From DAOTWC01 sp048499435 (lineage in GTDB: Bacteria; Chloroflexota; Anaerolineae; Aggregatilineales; Phototrophicaceae), in assembly GCA_048499435.1 (NCBI GenBank), contig JASNZW010000004.1:310001-374000 (forward strand): a DNA stretch of 64,000 nt, read 5' to 3'. Under the pieces are notes generated by a model. The model did no database searches and was not told where the DNA came from. It saw only the letters and a list, made by a program, of their open reading frames with translations. Shown one piece after another: positions 1 through 8,596 of the stretch (its first letter is position 1; each line of letters starts with the position of its first letter). Made by a program: the position numbers and the translations under genes.

Positions 1-16
1 GAATAACATTAACAAG

Positions 17-38
17 CCCGCCTGAAACGTTAGGCGGG
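17..38 (-). terminator. Hairpin downstream of hrcA
   Basis: Seven-base arms CCCGCCT (17-23) and AGGCGGG (32-38) with an 8-nt loop lie just beyond the hrcA stop. On the minus strand the hairpin is followed by a T-containing but not T-rich tract, so it is a plausible rather than a strong intrinsic terminator. Confidence 0.45.
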
Positions 39-59
39 TGTAAGAAAACGCGCGCGGCG

Positions 60-1145
60 CTATTCGCTCTCGTTGGAGTCGGGCAGGGGGGGCGCGGCGT
101 CGTACAGGTTCACCAGCGTGTTGGTCATCAGGCCGGAGATGTAGCGCACCGCGCCGATCGCGCGGCCATAGTTGATGTGGGTGGGGCCGACGACGCCGAC
201 CGCGCCGCTGACCTGGCCGGGGATGCCGTAGCGGCTGAGGATCATGGTCAGGTGGCGCAGTTCCTCCCAGCGCCCCTCGCCGCCGATCACGACCTGCACG
301 CTGTTGATAATCGGGTCCAGCGTTTCGGACAGGATCGTGTTGAGGAAGGCCCGTTCCTCAAAGACGCGCACGGCCTGCTGCGCGCCTTCGCTGCCGTGAA
401 AAGCGCTGATGATGTCGCTCAGGCCGTCGCGGTAGATGAGCCGCACCTGATTTTGGTCGGCGCGGTCGAGCAGGTCGGCCACCAGCTCAGCGATCTCGCG
501 GCCCAGCAGGTTAAGCTGCACGCTTTTCATGCGCACTTCGTCGGCCATGAGCGCCGGACACAGGGCGTTGACGCGCTGCGCCACTTCGCTCAGCGTTTCC
601 TGCGCGACCGGTTCGGCCAGGTTGAGCATCTGCTGGTGAACGGTCCCGCCCTGGAGGACGAGCACCATCAGCGCCAGCCGGCCCTGAATCGAGATCAGCT
701 CCAGGTGTTTGAAGCGGCTGGTTTCAGCGATCGGCGGGGTGACGAGCGCCGCTGACCGGGCGGTGCGCGCCAGCAGGGTGGCGGCCAGGCGCATCCACTG
801 TTCCGTCGCCAGGGGCGAGGTGGCCAGCTTTTCAGCGATGCGCGTCTCTTCGGCGGCGGACAGGTCGCCGCTGCTGAGCAGGCGCTTGACGAAGTAGCGA
901 TAGCCGTTCTCGGTGGGGACGCGCCCGGCGGACGTGTGCGGCGCGATGATATAGCCCTTTTCCTCCAGGACGGCCATCTCGTTGCGGATGGTGGCAGAGC
1001 TGAGGTTGAGCGAGTAGGTTTCGACCAGCGACTTTGAGCCGACTGGCTCAGGCGTCTGCGTGTAGGTGCGGACGATGAGCGAGAGAATTTCTTCCTGGCG
1101 GCGGGTAAGTTCTGGCAGCGCTGCGCTGTCTGATTCGAGAGTCAT
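60..1145 (-). CDS. hrcA: Heat-inducible transcription repressor HrcA
   Basis: HrcA represses groE/dnaK-class heat-shock genes by binding CIRCE operators. The 361-residue product has the family's N-terminal winged helix (about residues 10-75, with SSATIRNEMAVLEEKGYI and the SAGRVPTENGYRYFV stretch) and a C-terminal GAF-like domain ending with the conserved VGPTHINYGRAIGAVRYIS motif. The reading frame stays open upstream, but family alignment begins at MTLESDSAALPELT, so the ATG at 1145 is chosen. The length fits the usual 340-360 residues. It is divergent from trxA. No groE or dnaK operon and no complete CIRCE element was found in the window, so its targets must lie elsewhere. Recognition of the family is firm; the exact start is slightly uncertain. 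Confidence 0.93.
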   Translation of the reverse strand: MTLESDSAALPELTRRQEEILSLIVRTYTQTPEPVGSKSLVETYSLNLSSATIRNEMAVLEEKGYIIAPHTSAGRVPTENGYRYFVKRLLSSGDLSAAEETRIAEKLATSPLATEQWMRLAATLLARTARSAALVTPPIAETSRFKHLELISIQGRLALMVLVLQGGTVHQQMLNLAEPVAQETLSEVAQRVNALCPALMADEVRMKSVQLNLLGREIAELVADLLDRADQNQVRLIYRDGLSDIISAFHGSEGAQQAVRVFEERAFLNTILSETLDPIINSVQVVIGGEGRWEELRHLTMILSRYGIPGQVSGAVGVVGPTHINYGRAIGAVRYISGLMTNTLVNLYDAAPPLPDSNESE

Positions 1146-1178
1146 AACGGGTAGGCCAGTTAACGGTAAGCCGGCGCC

Positions 1179-1198
1179 GGCACAGTAAACACTGTGCC
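1179..1198. promoter_or_regulatory. Palindrome overlapping the trxA -35 region
   Basis: A perfect inverted repeat GGCACAG-TAAACA-CTGTGCC lies in the hrcA/trxA divergent intergenic region. With a 17-bp spacer to the trxA -10 (1209-1214), the -35 hexamer would be TAAACA at 1186-1191, exactly the loop of the palindrome. This placement suits a repressor operator, but the cognate factor is unknown and the sequence is not CIRCE. Confidence 0.4.
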
Positions 1199-1208
1199 TG
1201 AACACAGG

Positions 1209-1214
1209 TATAAT
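1209..1214 (+). promoter_or_regulatory. trxA -10 box
   Basis: Perfect TATAAT 51 bp upstream of the trxA start, in an otherwise GC-rich region. The -35 is weak and sits in the palindrome at 1179-1198. Confidence 0.5.
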
Positions 1215-1265
1215 AGCACGCGGCATATTCGGCGTCAAAAGCGAGAAAAGGAGCAACAGCACAAC

Positions 1266-1595
1266 ATGGGCAAGCTGACATTTGAGGTAACCGGCGACAA
1301 CTTCCAGGCTGAAGTGCTCGATTCTGACACGCCTGTGCTGGTGGATTTCTGGGCGGAGTGGTGCGGGCCGTGCAAGATGATTGGCCCGATTGTTGACGAG
1401 ATTGCCGCTGAATACCAGGGCCGGCTGCGCGTGGGCAAGCTGGACGCGGACCAGTACGGCGATATTCTGATGCAGTATCAGATTATGGGCATCCCGACGC
1501 TGCTGCTGTTCAAGGGCGGCGAAGTGGTGGAGCGCATCGTTGGCTACCAGCCGAAGGACCGCATCACGGGCAAGCTCACCGGCCATCTGAACTAA
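1266..1595 (+). CDS. trxA: Thioredoxin
   Basis: A cytoplasmic thiol-disulfide oxidoreductase of 109 residues, the normal size for thioredoxin. The active site WCGPCK puts the redox cysteines at 33 and 36, and the cis-proline is P77 in MGIPTL. The ATG at 1266 is preceded by an AAAGGAG-like site; the upstream in-frame codons overlap the promoter and are not thioredoxin-like. The gene appears monocistronic, with its own TATAAT box and a strong hairpin terminator downstream. It is divergent from hrcA, so the two could share regulation through the palindrome between them. Confidence 0.96.
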   Translation: MGKLTFEVTGDNFQAEVLDSDTPVLVDFWAEWCGPCKMIGPIVDEIAAEYQGRLRVGKLDADQYGDILMQYQIMGIPTLLLFKGGEVVERIVGYQPKDRITGKLTGHLN

Positions 1596-1635
1596 CGCGC
1601 CGTGCCGCCAGCGGGCGGCAAACCGCGCGCAGCAT

Positions 1636-1672
1636 AATAAACACAGACCGCGAACAGCGGTCTGTGTTTATT
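1636..1672. terminator. Bidirectional terminator between trxA and the sensor kinase
   Basis: A 16-bp perfect stem (arms 1636-1651 and 1657-1672, loop GAACA) whose outer pairs are A/T. It separates two convergent genes and supplies A/T-rich tails on both strands, so it can serve both. Confidence 0.75.
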
Positions 1673-1707
1673 CAGGGCAGCCAGCGTTTTTGCGCCCGCG
1701 CGCCGGG

Positions 1708-4700
1708 TTAATCCCCGGCGGATGGCTCAGCTTCGGCAGCCGGGGCCAGCGGGACGGTGAAGTGGAACACCGTGCCCTGGCCGAGTTCGCTCTCAACCCA
1801 GATGCGCCCGTTGTGGCGCTCGACAATGCCGCGCACGATCGTCAGGCCCAGGCCCGTGCCGGGCTGCTCGCGCGCCAGCGGGTTCTCGCTGCGGAAGTAG
1901 GGCGTGAACAGCTTGTTCACATCCTCAGAACTCATGCCGATGCCGGTGTCGCGCACCATGATGTGACAGACAGCTTCCGCCGGCTGGCGGCGGGCGTTCC
2001 AGCGGTTGGGGACGACCTCGCCGGTGATAGTGATGCGCCCGCCGGTGGGCGTGTATTTGTGCGCGTTGCTGAGCAGGTTGGTGAGCACCTGGATGAGCCG
2101 GTTCTGGTCGCCGTAGAGCGCGGGCAGGTTGGCGGGCAGGTTGATCTCCAGCGTTTGCTGCCGGTTCTCGATCTGGCGCTGGAGAGGGCGCAGCGTCTCG
2201 GCGATGACAGCGGTGAAGTCCACCGCCGCCAGCTCCATCTGGAGGTTGTTGGTCTCCATTTTAGTGACGTCGTTGAGGTCGCTGACGAGCGTGTTCATGC
2301 GCTCGATATTGGCGTGGATGGTGCGCAGGAAACCTTCCTGCTGGGGTTCAAGCGGGCTGCCGCCGCCGCTCATCAGCAGCAGGTCGGTGTAGCCTTTGAT
2401 AGAGGTCATCGGCGTTTTCAGCTCGTGGGCCACGAAGCTGACAAATTCGCTCTTGGAGTCGTTGGCGCGCGTCAGCTCAGCGTAAAGCTGGGCGTTGGCC
2501 AGCGCGATGCCGGCGTGGTCGCTGAGGCGGTAGAGCTGCGCCAGGTGCACCAGGGTAAGCTGCGGGTCGCGGTTGGTTTCGACAATCAGCATGCCGTTGA
2601 CATCGCCGCCGGCGACCATCGGCAGGATGATCTGGCTGGTGCTGCCGCGCAGACAGGGCACGAAGTCCATTGACGCTTTGCTGACCATATCGCCCCGGCG
2701 CTGGCGCAGCACGCGGGCGAAAGCCCCGGTGAGCGGCCACAGCGGCCCCTCGGCGCCGACCGGGTGGTCGCCTGCCTCGTAGCCGACGGCGGCGATGATC
2801 TCCAGGCGCGGCGGCGCCGCCGTGACCAGCCCCAGGGCCGCCGCCGGCGCGCGGGTGATGTTCAAGGCCCAGCGGATGGCGATGTCGGCCACCTGGTTAA
2901 GGTCCAGCGTGCGGTTCAGCTCGGTGTCAATCTGTTCCAGCGTTTCCAGCTCAGAGACGCGGGCGTTAAGCTGGGCGTCGGTGAGGTTGAACAGGCGCAC
3001 GTTTTCGATGGCGACGGCGGCCTGCACTGCGAAGGTGCTGAGCAGGCGGACGTCCTCGTTGTCGAAGCGCTTGCTGCCCTGTTTGTTGAGGATTTCCAGC
3101 ACGCCGATAGTCTGGCCTTTGGCGGTCAGCGGCACGGCGAGGACGGTTCTGGTCACGAAACCGTTTGTGGACTGCTCGCCGGCCCAGCGCCGGTCGTTCA
3201 CGGGGTCGTTGACGATCACCGGGCGTCCGGTGCTGACGACCTCGCCAGCCAGCCCCTGGCGGACTGAGAAGCGCGTGCCGACCAGGCCCTGCCCGGCGCT
3301 GCCGATCGCGATCCTGAACTCCAGCTCGCTGCTGCTGTCCTCAGCGCGCAGCAGCAGCGAGCCAGCCTCAGCGTTGAGGATGTCTACCGCGCTGCGCGTC
3401 ACCAGCTCCAGCAGCTTATCCAGGTTCAGCTCGCCGGCCAGCGCGCTGCTGACTTCGTTGAGCGCGGCAAGCTGGCGCGCGCGCTGGTTGGTTTCCTCAA
3501 ACAGGCGCGTCTTTTCGATAGAGGTGGCGGCGAGCAGAGCGATGTCCTTAAAAAACTGGAACTGTTCCGCGCTGTACGCCTGGCCGGGCTGGTCGCTGCC
3601 GACCGCCATCACGCCGACCGTCTGGGTGTTGGTCGCCAGTGGGACGCCCATCCAGGCGCGTATCTGCGGGCTGATGAGCGTGTCGGTGAGGGCGCGCTGC
3701 GCCAGCGCGCTGGCGTAATCGTCGAACAGCAGGCCCTGGCCGGCGCGCACAACCTCGCTGAACAGGTCCCGGCCCAGCGGCCAGCGCTGGTTTTCGCGCC
3801 CGCGCTCGCGCTCGTCGTTCTCAAGGTAGAAGGCGAAGAACAGGTCGCTGTCGTCAGCGAGGGCGATATAGAAATAGGGGGCGTCAATCAGCCGGCTGAC
3901 CTGAGTGCTGGTGAGTTCAAGCAGATCATCGAGGTTAACGCTGAAGTTGGCCGCCTGGCTGACCTGCGCCAGCACGCGCTGTTCGTTCACGCGGCGTTCC
4001 AGCGCCTCAACCACCTGGGCGCGCTCGACCGCGATCGCCATCTGGCCGACGAGGCTTTGCACAAAGAGCACATGCTCATAGCTGTAGCTGCGGCTGCCGG
4101 CGCGCGGCGGCCCCAGGCAGACGAAACCGGTGGTGGCGGCGCTGCCGCGCAGGCCGGCGATCAGGCGGGCGTTGAGGATGCGCAGGCGTGCGCTTTCGCT
4201 GCGGACAGCCAGCGGCCAGGGCTGGCGCGGCTCCAGGTGAAGAATCTGGTCGCTGGCCTCAAGGGCGGCGACGATGCCGGTGTCGGCGGCGAACTCGATG
4301 TCGGTAGCCGGGCGCGGGTCGCCGGCGGCGGTGAACACGTCGCGCTGGCGCTGAAGCACAAAGACGAACACCGCCTCCGGCTGAAGCGTCTCATCGAGAA
4401 TTTCGCCCAGGCGGGCGATTACACGGTTGATGTCGCGCGAGCGCGAGATCTCGTGGGTGAAGGCGTCAACGTGCTGCTGGAAGTTGATGCGCTGGCGGTA
4501 GTAGAGGCGGTCAATGCGCGCCTGCACAAAGCTGCGCACGGGCAGGAACAGCAGCGCGATCACGAAGACGGTCAGGCCGATGAACAGCGGGCTGTTCGCG
4601 ATCAACTGGCCCTGGGTGATGAACAGGCTGGCGCTGAACACCAGCAGGAAATAGCCGGCCACCAGCGCCAGCAGCAGCAGGCCGTAAGTGATGCTCTGGC

Positions 4701-5838
4701 TGATGACGCGGTCGGTGTCGAAGGTGCGGTACTGGAGGACGGCGTAGGCCAGGCTGAGCGGGGTCACCAGGGCGAACGGCGTGCCAGCGGCGACGTTAAA
4801 CGGGACCAGCGCCGCGCCGTCAATGACCTGGGCGACGGTGTTGGCTACCCAGATAAGCACCGGGACAGCCGACAGCGCCAGGCCGATCAGGACGGTGCCG
4901 CTCTGGTCGCGCACGGCCAGGCTGGTGGCGCGGCGGCGGTGGTAGAGCAGGCTGAGGCTGAAGGTGATGAGCGCGCCAAACACCAGCCCGAAGGCCGGCG
5001 TGCCCGCCTGGAAAGCCGGGTCAGGCGGGTTGATAACCAGCCACACCAGGGCGGCGGCGGCCAGCAGGCCCACGCCCAGCGGCAGATAGACCAGCCAGCC
5101 GCGCCGGTAGAGCAGGGCGGCGCGCAGCGGGAACACCAGCGCCAGCGTGATCGTCACGGCAGCCAGCAGGGTGACGGCGGCGATCCACAGCGGCACAAGC
5201 GTGTGCGATGTGTTGACATCGAACAGGCCGCACAGCACCAGCGCCAGCAGCAGGCAGGCCGCGCCGGCCAGGACGGCGGTGGGCTGGTTCGGGCGCAGCC
5301 ACAGCACCGCGACGCCGATGCCGAGGCTCAGCAGCCCGGTAATGAACGGGGCCAGGAAGAAGCCGATGAAATCAACCAGCGCGAAGGGCTGAAGCGCATA
5401 CGTCACGCTGCACAGGCCGCCGTCACCGGCGGGCGCGGGGCAGGGGCCGCCCACCGGCGGGCGGTTAAAGCCGATCGTAACGGTGTCGTCCGGGTTGAGG
5501 CGCAGCACGGCGCTGTGAAAGCTGTGGAGAGCCTCGTCGTAGGCGGGCGGGGCGGCCAGCGGCTGGCCGTTGATGCTCACGATATGGTCGCGCCGCTGGA
5601 GGCCGGCGCTCAGGCCGGGCCAGGGCGTCGCGGACAGCGAGTAAGAGCCGTCTACCGCGAGGTTGCGCGAAACCAGGACGCCGATGAACGGCTGCTGCCG
5701 CCACTGAAGCGCCAGCACCAGATAGGCGGCGGCGGCGGCGGCGGTCACAACGGCCAGGGCCAGGGTGACGGCCAGCAGCGCGCGGTTGGCGGCGGGGGCC
5801 GCCGCCGGCGGCTTAGCAGATGATAGGGCGACGTTCAT
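1708..5838 (-). CDS. Giant membrane sensor histidine kinase (PDZ-like, multi-TM, several GAF)
   Basis: This 1376-residue protein combines an N-terminal TM helix (about 22-45), a PDZ-like extracytoplasmic segment (about 50-125, containing DHIVSINGQPL), a block of hydrophobic segments (about 150-430), then a cytoplasmic chain of about four GAF domains (roughly 460-610, 630-775, 795-945, 960-1110), HisKA and HATPase_c. The phosphoacceptor is H1138 in AHELKTP. The N-box is near N1258, the G1 box DTGIGM is at 1297-1302, and a G2-type GTGLGL follows. No receiver domain is fused and no response regulator lies next to it, so it is an orphan kinase here. The signal is unknown: the PDZ-like module suggests sensing envelope peptides or proteins, and the GAFs suggest small ligands; both are inferences. 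Confidence 0.88.
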   Translation of the reverse strand: MNVALSSAKPPAAAPAANRALLAVTLALAVVTAAAAAAYLVLALQWRQQPFIGVLVSRNLAVDGSYSLSATPWPGLSAGLQRRDHIVSINGQPLAAPPAYDEALHSFHSAVLRLNPDDTVTIGFNRPPVGGPCPAPAGDGGLCSVTYALQPFALVDFIGFFLAPFITGLLSLGIGVAVLWLRPNQPTAVLAGAACLLLALVLCGLFDVNTSHTLVPLWIAAVTLLAAVTITLALVFPLRAALLYRRGWLVYLPLGVGLLAAAALVWLVINPPDPAFQAGTPAFGLVFGALITFSLSLLYHRRRATSLAVRDQSGTVLIGLALSAVPVLIWVANTVAQVIDGAALVPFNVAAGTPFALVTPLSLAYAVLQYRTFDTDRVISQSITYGLLLLALVAGYFLLVFSASLFITQGQLIANSPLFIGLTVFVIALLFLPVRSFVQARIDRLYYRQRINFQQHVDAFTHEISRSRDINRVIARLGEILDETLQPEAVFVFVLQRQRDVFTAAGDPRPATDIEFAADTGIVAALEASDQILHLEPRQPWPLAVRSESARLRILNARLIAGLRGSAATTGFVCLGPPRAGSRSYSYEHVLFVQSLVGQMAIAVERAQVVEALERRVNEQRVLAQVSQAANFSVNLDDLLELTSTQVSRLIDAPYFYIALADDSDLFFAFYLENDERERGRENQRWPLGRDLFSEVVRAGQGLLFDDYASALAQRALTDTLISPQIRAWMGVPLATNTQTVGVMAVGSDQPGQAYSAEQFQFFKDIALLAATSIEKTRLFEETNQRARQLAALNEVSSALAGELNLDKLLELVTRSAVDILNAEAGSLLLRAEDSSSELEFRIAIGSAGQGLVGTRFSVRQGLAGEVVSTGRPVIVNDPVNDRRWAGEQSTNGFVTRTVLAVPLTAKGQTIGVLEILNKQGSKRFDNEDVRLLSTFAVQAAVAIENVRLFNLTDAQLNARVSELETLEQIDTELNRTLDLNQVADIAIRWALNITRAPAAALGLVTAAPPRLEIIAAVGYEAGDHPVGAEGPLWPLTGAFARVLRQRRGDMVSKASMDFVPCLRGSTSQIILPMVAGGDVNGMLIVETNRDPQLTLVHLAQLYRLSDHAGIALANAQLYAELTRANDSKSEFVSFVAHELKTPMTSIKGYTDLLLMSGGGSPLEPQQEGFLRTIHANIERMNTLVSDLNDVTKMETNNLQMELAAVDFTAVIAETLRPLQRQIENRQQTLEINLPANLPALYGDQNRLIQVLTNLLSNAHKYTPTGGRITITGEVVPNRWNARRQPAEAVCHIMVRDTGIGMSSEDVNKLFTPYFRSENPLAREQPGTGLGLTIVRGIVERHNGRIWVESELGQGTVFHFTVPLAPAAEAEPSAGD

Positions 5839-5995
5839 GGCGTGTTTCGTCCGTCCCGGTTAGCTTCCCGGCCAGGTAAGTGTATTGTAGCACAGGCTCG
5901 GTTTTTCAAATCCACAGGCACGCTTGAGTTTTCGTTTGATTCAGGTTTCGGCAGGCTCTGCCGCGGGCGGTGGGTCTTTGTGTTTGGCCAGCATT

Positions 5996-6004
5996 TGCTA
6001 TAAT
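5996..6004 (+). promoter_or_regulatory. Extended -10 promoter of the mutase small subunit/meaB operon
   Basis: TGCTATAAT, an extended -10 box, lies about 50 bp upstream of the ATG at 6054. No convincing -35 is present, as is usual for extended -10 promoters. Confidence 0.5.
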
Positions 6005-6053
6005 GAAACCGAAAGACTGCCGGGGGATGCCAGCGAAAGCGGGGCCGACGCAT

Positions 6054-6470
6054 ATGACAGACCGCGCAATTCGAGTGTTAATTGCCAAGCCGGGGCTGGA
6101 TGGGCATGACCGGGGGGCCAAGGTGATCGCGCGCGCGCTGCGTGACGCCGGCATGGAGGTTATTTACACCGGCCTGCGGCAGACGCCGGAGATGATCGCC
6201 GAGGCCGCGCTGCAGGAAGATGTGGACGTGGTGGGCCTGAGCATTCTCAGCGGGGCGCATATGGCGCTGGTCCCGAAGGTGCGGCAGGTGCTGGACCAGC
6301 ACGGGTTGAGTGATGTGCCGGTGGTGGTGGGCGGCATTATCCCGGATGACGACCGCGTGCCGCTGGCTGAACTGGGCGTGAGCGCGGTCTTCGGGCCGGG
6401 AACCAATACCGAGGACATCGTCGCGCACATTCGCAGGCTGGTGACGCCGGGCGCTGGCGGGGCGGCATGA
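6054..6470 (+). CDS. mcmA2: Methylmalonyl-CoA mutase, B12-binding small subunit
   Basis: A stand-alone cobalamin-binding domain of 138 residues. The DxHxxG motif reads D16-G-H18-D-R-G21, with H18 as the lower axial cobalt ligand; later GG and GPGT loops match the B12 fold. It would pair with the large subunit encoded at 25443-27122 to isomerise (R)-methylmalonyl-CoA to succinyl-CoA. Several upstream in-frame codons exist, but MTDRAIRVLIAKPGLDGHD is the family N-terminus and earlier codons overlap the promoter. The stop overlaps the meaB start (ATGA), which indicates translational coupling with the mutase chaperone. An alternative would be another acyl-CoA mutase small subunit (for example isobutyryl- or ethylmalonyl-CoA). 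Confidence 0.9.
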   Translation: MTDRAIRVLIAKPGLDGHDRGAKVIARALRDAGMEVIYTGLRQTPEMIAEAALQEDVDVVGLSILSGAHMALVPKVRQVLDQHGLSDVPVVVGGIIPDDDRVPLAELGVSAVFGPGTNTEDIVAHIRRLVTPGAGGAA

Positions 6471-7480
6471 TCGAGCTGGCGCGGCAGCTTATCGCGGGCG
6501 ACCGCCGCGCGCTGGCGCGGCTGCTAAGCTATGTTGAGAACGAGCGCGAGGGTGTGGACCAGGCCCTCGCGGTTTTGTTTCCGCACACGGGGCGGGCGCA
6601 CATTATTGGCGTGACGGGCGCGCCGGGCACGGGCAAAAGCTCGCTGGTGAACGCGCTGGCCAAGGCGTACCGGGCGCGCGGGCAGACGGTGGGCATCCTC
6701 GCCGTTGACCCGACCAGTCCATTTACCGGCGGGGCCATCCTGGGCGATCGCATCCGCATGCGCGACCTCGCGGGCGACAGCGGCGTGTTTATTCGCAGCA
6801 TGGCGACGCGCGGCAGCCTGGGCGGGCTGGCGCTGGCGGCGCGCGACGCGGTGCGCCTGCTGGACGCCGCTGGCTTCGACCGGGTGCTGGTCGAGACGGT
6901 GGGCGCGGGGCAGAACGAGGTCGAGGTTGCCCGCGCCGCGCACACTACGCTGGTGGTCGAAGCGCCGGGCCTGGGCGACGACGTGCAGGCGATCAAGGCG
7001 GGCATTCTGGAGATCGCGGACGTGCTGGTGGTCAACAAGGCAGACCGGCCCGGCGCGGCCAACACGGTGCGCGCGCTGAAGGGGATGCTTGAGCTGGGCC
7101 ACCCGGCGGCGCGCCGCCAGATGCTGGCGCATCACGGGCGGCTGCTGCCCGCTGCCATGCCGGCCAACGGCGACGCGGACCCGGCGCTGTGGATTCCGCC
7201 GCTGGTGCAGACGGTAGCGACCGAGGACCAGGGCGTTGACGCGCTGCTGGCCGCTGTAGACGACCACCGCGCGTACCTGACGGGCGCGGCGCTGGCGCGC
7301 CGCGAGCGCGAGCAGATCGCCGTTGAGCTGACGAACCGGCTGCGCGACGCGCTGCTGGCGCAGGCGCTGGCGGCGCTGCCGGGCGCGGCGCTGGCCGAGA
7401 TAGTCGGGCAGGTGCAGGCGCGCGTGGTGGACCCGCAGAGCGCGGTGCGGGAGCTGCTGGCGGCGCTGGCGGATCATTGA
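6467..7480 (+). CDS. meaB: MeaB-type GTPase chaperone of methylmalonyl-CoA mutase
   Basis: A G3E-family P-loop GTPase that loads and protects the cobalamin of methylmalonyl-CoA mutase. The 337-residue product has Walker A GAPGTGKSS at about 51-59, the VDPTSPFTGGAILGDRIRM stretch characteristic of MeaB/ArgK, an ETVGAGQNEVE switch region, and NKAD at about 190-193 for guanine specificity. It overlaps the small subunit by four bases (ATGA). The large mutase subunit is encoded about 18 kb away on the other strand, yet the family pairing makes the function clear. Confidence 0.94.
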   Translation: MIELARQLIAGDRRALARLLSYVENEREGVDQALAVLFPHTGRAHIIGVTGAPGTGKSSLVNALAKAYRARGQTVGILAVDPTSPFTGGAILGDRIRMRDLAGDSGVFIRSMATRGSLGGLALAARDAVRLLDAAGFDRVLVETVGAGQNEVEVARAAHTTLVVEAPGLGDDVQAIKAGILEIADVLVVNKADRPGAANTVRALKGMLELGHPAARRQMLAHHGRLLPAAMPANGDADPALWIPPLVQTVATEDQGVDALLAAVDDHRAYLTGAALARREREQIAVELTNRLRDALLAQALAALPGAALAEIVGQVQARVVDPQSAVRELLAALADH

Positions 7481-7541
7481 GTGCTAATGGGCGGGTGAAG
7501 AAAACGCGCGCCTGTGTTCTGGCGCGGCAGGGGCGGCAGCT

Positions 7542-8582
7542 ATGAATCGTGGCAACAAGCAGGCTGGGGAAAAAATACCGGGGACGAAGTACGTCCGCAA
7601 AGCGGGGTCGCACATTCTGCTGGCATCGAGTCCGGGGCAGTTCGGGCACATCGTGCTGTTCGCTGGCTCAGCCTCGCAGGAACTGGGCAGCGAGATCGCC
7701 GATTACCTGGGCATCAAGCTGGGCGACTATGACATGAAGGTGTTTTCGAACGAAAACATTTTCATCCGCCTGAATGAGAGCGTGCGCGGCCAGGATGTGT
7801 ACCTGGTGCAGACGATGGGGACGCCGCTGCACGACAATTTCATGGAAATGCTCATCATGATTGACACGCTCAAGCGCGATTCGGCGGCGCGCATCAACGT
7901 CATCATCCCCTACTACACCTACAGCCGGTCCGACAAGAAGGACCAGCCGCGCGTGGGCATCGCGGCGCGGCTGGTCGCCAACCTGATCGAGGTGGCCGGC
8001 ACGGACCGCTACATCACCATTGACCTGCACGCCGGGCAGATTCAGGGGTTTTTCAATATCCCCGGCGACGCGCTGTCGGCCTTCTACCTGCTCAGCGATT
8101 ATATGCTGGAGAAGAACGTCCCTGACCTGGTGGTGGTGTCCGCCGACCTGGGTTTTGCCAAGAAGGGCCGCAACTGGGCCGAACGACTGGGCGCGCCGCA
8201 CGCCATCATCGAGAAGCGGCGGGTAGATAACGCTGAGCGGCCAGAGGCGCTGTCCATCATCGGCACGGTGCAGGACAAAAACGTGCTGATCGTGGACGAT
8301 GAGGTGCTGACCGCCGGCAGCGTAACGCAGTCGGTCAACGCGCTGCGCGAGGCGGGCGCGCGCGATATCTACTTCGCGTACACGCACCCGCTGATGACCA
8401 AAGAGGCGTTCGAGCGGCTGGAAAAGCTCAACCTGAAGGAAATCGTGATGACCAACACGCTGCCCATCAGGAAGGACTGGCTGCTGCCCAACATGACGGT
8501 GCTGTCGGTGGCGCCGCTGCTGGCTGAGGTGATCCTGCGGGCGCACGCCGGGCGCAGCGTGGGCGAGCTGTTCGACGAGTAG
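7542..8582 (+). CDS. prs: Ribose-phosphate pyrophosphokinase (PRPP synthetase)
   Basis: Makes PRPP from ribose 5-phosphate and ATP for nucleotide, His and Trp synthesis. The 346-residue sequence carries the N-terminal NENIFIRLNESVRGQDVYLVQ stretch (partly quoted here), the YYTYSRSDKK flexible loop, TIDLHAGQIQGFF, and the PRPP-binding loop VLIVDDEVLTAGS at about 248-260. The usual loop ends DTGGT/DTAGT; here it is DEVLTAGS, which places it among divergent PrsA-like members often seen as a second class. About 25 residues precede the typical start, and an internal start is possible. It lies 61 bp downstream of meaB. Confidence 0.85.
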   Translation: MNRGNKQAGEKIPGTKYVRKAGSHILLASSPGQFGHIVLFAGSASQELGSEIADYLGIKLGDYDMKVFSNENIFIRLNESVRGQDVYLVQTMGTPLHDNFMEMLIMIDTLKRDSAARINVIIPYYTYSRSDKKDQPRVGIAARLVANLIEVAGTDRYITIDLHAGQIQGFFNIPGDALSAFYLLSDYMLEKNVPDLVVVSADLGFAKKGRNWAERLGAPHAIIEKRRVDNAERPEALSIIGTVQDKNVLIVDDEVLTAGSVTQSVNALREAGARDIYFAYTHPLMTKEAFERLEKLNLKEIVMTNTLPIRKDWLLPNMTVLSVAPLLAEVILRAHAGRSVGELFDE

Positions 8583-8596
8583 CCGCGCTGCCGCCG

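Noticed and set aside
7479..7487. GAGTGCTAA, half of a CIRCE (HrcA) element
   Set aside because: It overlaps the meaB stop and has no TTAGCACTC partner nine bases upstream; a chance half-site.
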